Assembly: GCF_900155425.1 (NCBI RefSeq)
Contig: NZ_LT700189.1
Location: 248,001 to 312,000 of the forward strand
DNA from: Parabacteroides massiliensis
Lineage (GTDB): Bacteria; Bacteroidota; Bacteroidia; Bacteroidales; Tannerellaceae
DNA length: 64,000 bases
Reading direction: 5' to 3'
Shown one piece after another: positions 62,801 through 64,000 of this stretch (position 1 is its first letter; every line of letters starts with the position of its first letter). The notes beneath the pieces were generated by a model. The model was not told where the DNA came from. It saw only the letters and a program-made list of their open reading frames with translations, and did no database searches. The position numbers and the translations under genes were made by a program.

Positions 62801-64000
62801 CACCTATGCGCCGGGAGAACAGATTGTCGTCACCTTCCCTTCCGTAAAGGGAAGCCGTGCGATTGTCAGCATCGAGAACGGCACGCGTGTCCTCTCGACT
62901 ACCGAGCACATGTGTGAGGACCGGCAGACCACGGTCAAGATAGACGTCACCCCCGATATGCAGCCGAATGCGTACCTCTATATAACGTTGTTGCAACCGC
63001 ACGGAATCACGAAGAACGATCTGCCGATCCGCATGTACGGTGTCGTTCCTTTCACGGTAACTTCTCCCGAAAGCCATTTGGCTCCGGTTATCCGTATGGC
63101 GGACGAGGTCAAGCCTGAAGCTCCTTACCACGTGACGGTTTCCGAAAAGAACGGTCGCGAGATGGCCTATACGCTGGCGATTGTCGACGAAGGGTTACTT
63201 GACCTGACCCGTTTTCGCACGCCCGATCCTTGGCAGGCGTTTAATGCTCGAGAGGCTTTGGGGGTCAATACCTGGGATTTATACAACTATGTGGTCGGCG
63301 CGTATGGCGGCCGCATCGAGCAACTGTTCAGTATCGGTGGCGACGATGCCTTGAACAAAGGCCCGAAAGCAATCGTGAACCGTTTCAAGCCGGTCGTACA
63401 GTTTGCCGGTCCGTTCTTACTGAAAAAGGGAGAAAAACGACAGCATACTTATATGATGCCGAACTATAACGGCCGTGTCCGTGTCATGGTTGTTACAGGA
63501 AACGGAGAGGCTTATGGCAACACGGAGAAGAGTGTGCTCGTGCGCAAGCCAGTCATGTTGCTCGGCACGCTTCCACGCGTCATCGGCATAGAAGAGGAAA
63601 TGGTGGTCCCGGCTACTGTCTTTGCTACTGAGAAAGAGGTCGGAAACGTTCAGGTCACGATTGCTTGTTCCGATAATATGGAGGTGATCGGCGAGGCGAG
63701 CCGTACGTTGCATTTTGAAACGGTCAGCGACAAATTGGCGCAGTTCCGTATCCGTGTGAAAGATACCCCAGGAGTCGGACACGTGAAGATCACGGCTACC
63801 GGTGGAGGAGAAAAGTCTGTGTATGAAACCGATATCGAAATTCGTTCCGTGCGCCGTCCGCAAGTCAAGGTGACGCCTGTGACGCTCGAAGCCGGAAAGA
63901 GTTGGAAAGGAACGGTCGACCTGCCCGGAACGGACGGCACGAACTCCCTTGTGCTCGAAATGTCGGATGTCCAGCCCGTCAATCTCTCCACACGGTTGTC
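59844..64000 (+). CDS. Bacterial alpha-2-macroglobulin-like lipoprotein, 5' part
   Basis: At least 1385 codons, open to the window end. Lipoprotein signal MAKYLYYICACCLLFLFSRC, then a bacterial MG1-type N-terminus (SGTISRYTPVYLIFNQEIAT). MG-domain landmarks include KGFIYGDRGVWRPGDTLHLG, YTLAIVDEGLLDLTRF near residue 1110, and FAGPFLLKKGEKRQHTYMMP. The thioester motif, if present, lies beyond the window. Such proteins trap proteases in the periplasm and are often encoded next to a class A penicillin-binding protein. No frameshift seen. Confidence 0.92.
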   Translation, partial: MAKYLYYICACCLLFLFSRCEGKSKGESEEQPFSPYVEAFTSGTISRYTPVYLIFNQEIATDKMKPDQLRNLVRIKPETAGEFAFENNRTIVFKPAKSFERNTRYEVKADLSEWFDTERKDKYFTFRFSTQSLLLRANLQSVDINQKNENGYDIVCSLFTPDRETPETVESLVRFSEKADVTWQHTPDGKRHEASIQNIQAGTEAARSFKLSVAPNKLNVPEEELLSVNIPDLNDFAVYDVKYVAEPERYVEVSFTKLLDAAQNMQGLAWIDGNKSEATNVEGNKLRLYPDAGSKGALNVHLSQNIRSKNGLNLKESVVRQIVVSDEKPEARFIGDGVIIPQSTQLTIPFQAVYLRGVIVRVIKIFEQNIGQFLQINDLDGTGDLMRVGRLIARKTIFLDEDAASDLSRWNTYAIDLKELVDPEPGAIYRVELSFNRDLSAYPCEAFVKKSKEQLLADDEIKFKEESCRFDGGGYYYYNGDFDWSDYKYSERNDPCSNSYYYNTTVGKNVLATNLGLLAMAGEDNEMTVLVHNILNTNPEKGVKVAAYNYQRQELASGVTDDKGQVRFSLKDSKPFYLTASFGQQRSYLRVDDGSALSLSSFDVSGEVVQKGIKGFIYGDRGVWRPGDTLHLGFMLNDRSRMLPANHPVIMELYNPLGQLYLRKTQTKGELGLYAFDMPTEPDAPTGAWNVNVNVGGATFTKRLRIETIKPNRLKISLTMPEKKLLRGEPLDATMHVEWLQGATARNLKYDIQGTFISTPTTFAGYKNFYFDDPSKIFNSEESKVISGTTDAAGNAIIKARFEIGASAPGMLLANFVTRVYEESGDFSIDANRAFYSPYRRYVGIRSPQQDGGEPLKTGTEYKYEVASVNYLGQPVTDTELEVKVYKVYWYWWWNSDNGSLANYVSNSYNKPVKTFTVRTGANGTASFNLKYADADWGTYFISVKDKDSKHSTGVMNYFDWPYSEGRRDADGSSSANMLTFKTDKDTYAPGEQIVVTFPSVKGSRAIVSIENGTRVLSTTEHMCEDRQTTVKIDVTPDMQPNAYLYITLLQPHGITKNDLPIRMYGVVPFTVTSPESHLAPVIRMADEVKPEAPYHVTVSEKNGREMAYTLAIVDEGLLDLTRFRTPDPWQAFNAREALGVNTWDLYNYVVGAYGGRIEQLFSIGGDDALNKGPKAIVNRFKPVVQFAGPFLLKKGEKRQHTYMMPNYNGRVRVMVVTGNGEAYGNTEKSVLVRKPVMLLGTLPRVIGIEEEMVVPATVFATEKEVGNVQVTIACSDNMEVIGEASRTLHFETVSDKLAQFRIRVKDTPGVGHVKITATGGGEKSVYETDIEIRSVRRPQVKVTPVTLEAGKSWKGTVDLPGTDGTNSLVLEMSDVQPVNLSTRL

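Noticed and set aside
1..64000. tRNA or rRNA genes
   Set aside because: I saw no cloverleaf-like or rRNA-like segment; intergenic stretches are short or filled with gene fragments.

Overview
The window looks like chromosome from a gut Bacteroidales, most likely a Parabacteroides-type Tannerellaceae. Promoters fit the Bacteroidetes -33 TTTG / -7 TAnnTTTG pattern. The gene families are also typical: GG-Bacteroidales radical-SAM peptide maturases, six-bladed beta-propeller lipoproteins, a T9SS-sorted CHU_C protein, and an HU / small membrane protein / M15 peptidase module. The genus is inferred from gene content only.

Region 1 (1-1905) holds a truncated AAA-ATPase-like gene and a lipoprotein-anchored regulator that has lost its TPR array. 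Region 2 (about 1600-14017) is a first RiPP-type cluster bounded by two 306-bp direct repeats. It contains a LanC-like protein with GT4, a LuxR-type regulator, a Cys/Gly-rich GG-leader precursor (4840), a radical SAM maturase, a pseudo-radical-SAM partner, a propeller lipoprotein, a second LanC-like/GT4 pair, a GT2-LanC fusion and another GT2. A broken piece of a C39-peptidase exporter gene follows. Region 3 (14018-20709) is wreckage: gene fragments, an IS110-family element, a restriction-modification remnant, a Fic protein and a decayed IS66 element.

Region 4 (20710-44348) is the most interesting part. It is an array of duplicated cassettes. Six promoters share one geometry: a 9-bp box TACGTTCGG or close variant, 13 bp, a second box, 19 bp, TTTG (-33), 20 bp, TAAYTTTA (-7). 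Only the first copy departs slightly. The boxes match the LytTR-domain binding consensus, and a LytTR-only regulator is encoded in the array (36394). Four of these promoters drive small precursors with a GG leader and a CCxCGC core motif; two have lost the precursor. Each precursor is followed by its own six-bladed propeller lipoprotein, often after a strong hairpin. One cassette also carries the maturases (27676, 29057), a GT7C-like fragment, a LanC-like protein and a GT4. Five further propeller genes and several fragments extend to 44348. A C39-peptidase ABC exporter and a HlyD-type adaptor (44453-47610) complete a plausible make, modify, cleave and export pathway. No TolC-type protein is in the window.

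Region 5 (from about 44450) is visibly richer in G+C. After the exporter it is housekeeping sequence: HU-like protein, M15 peptidase/lipoprotein fusion, CHU_C protein, lytic transglycosylase, uvrA, a YigZ-family protein, nhaA, an aldo/keto reductase, a MATE transporter and the start of a bacterial alpha-2-macroglobulin running off the window end.

My working model is one biosynthetic apparatus serving several diverging peptides, each paired with a surface or periplasmic propeller lipoprotein, under LytTR control in the array and probably LuxR control in the first cluster. The final product, its modification and the roles of the LanC-like and propeller proteins are inference.
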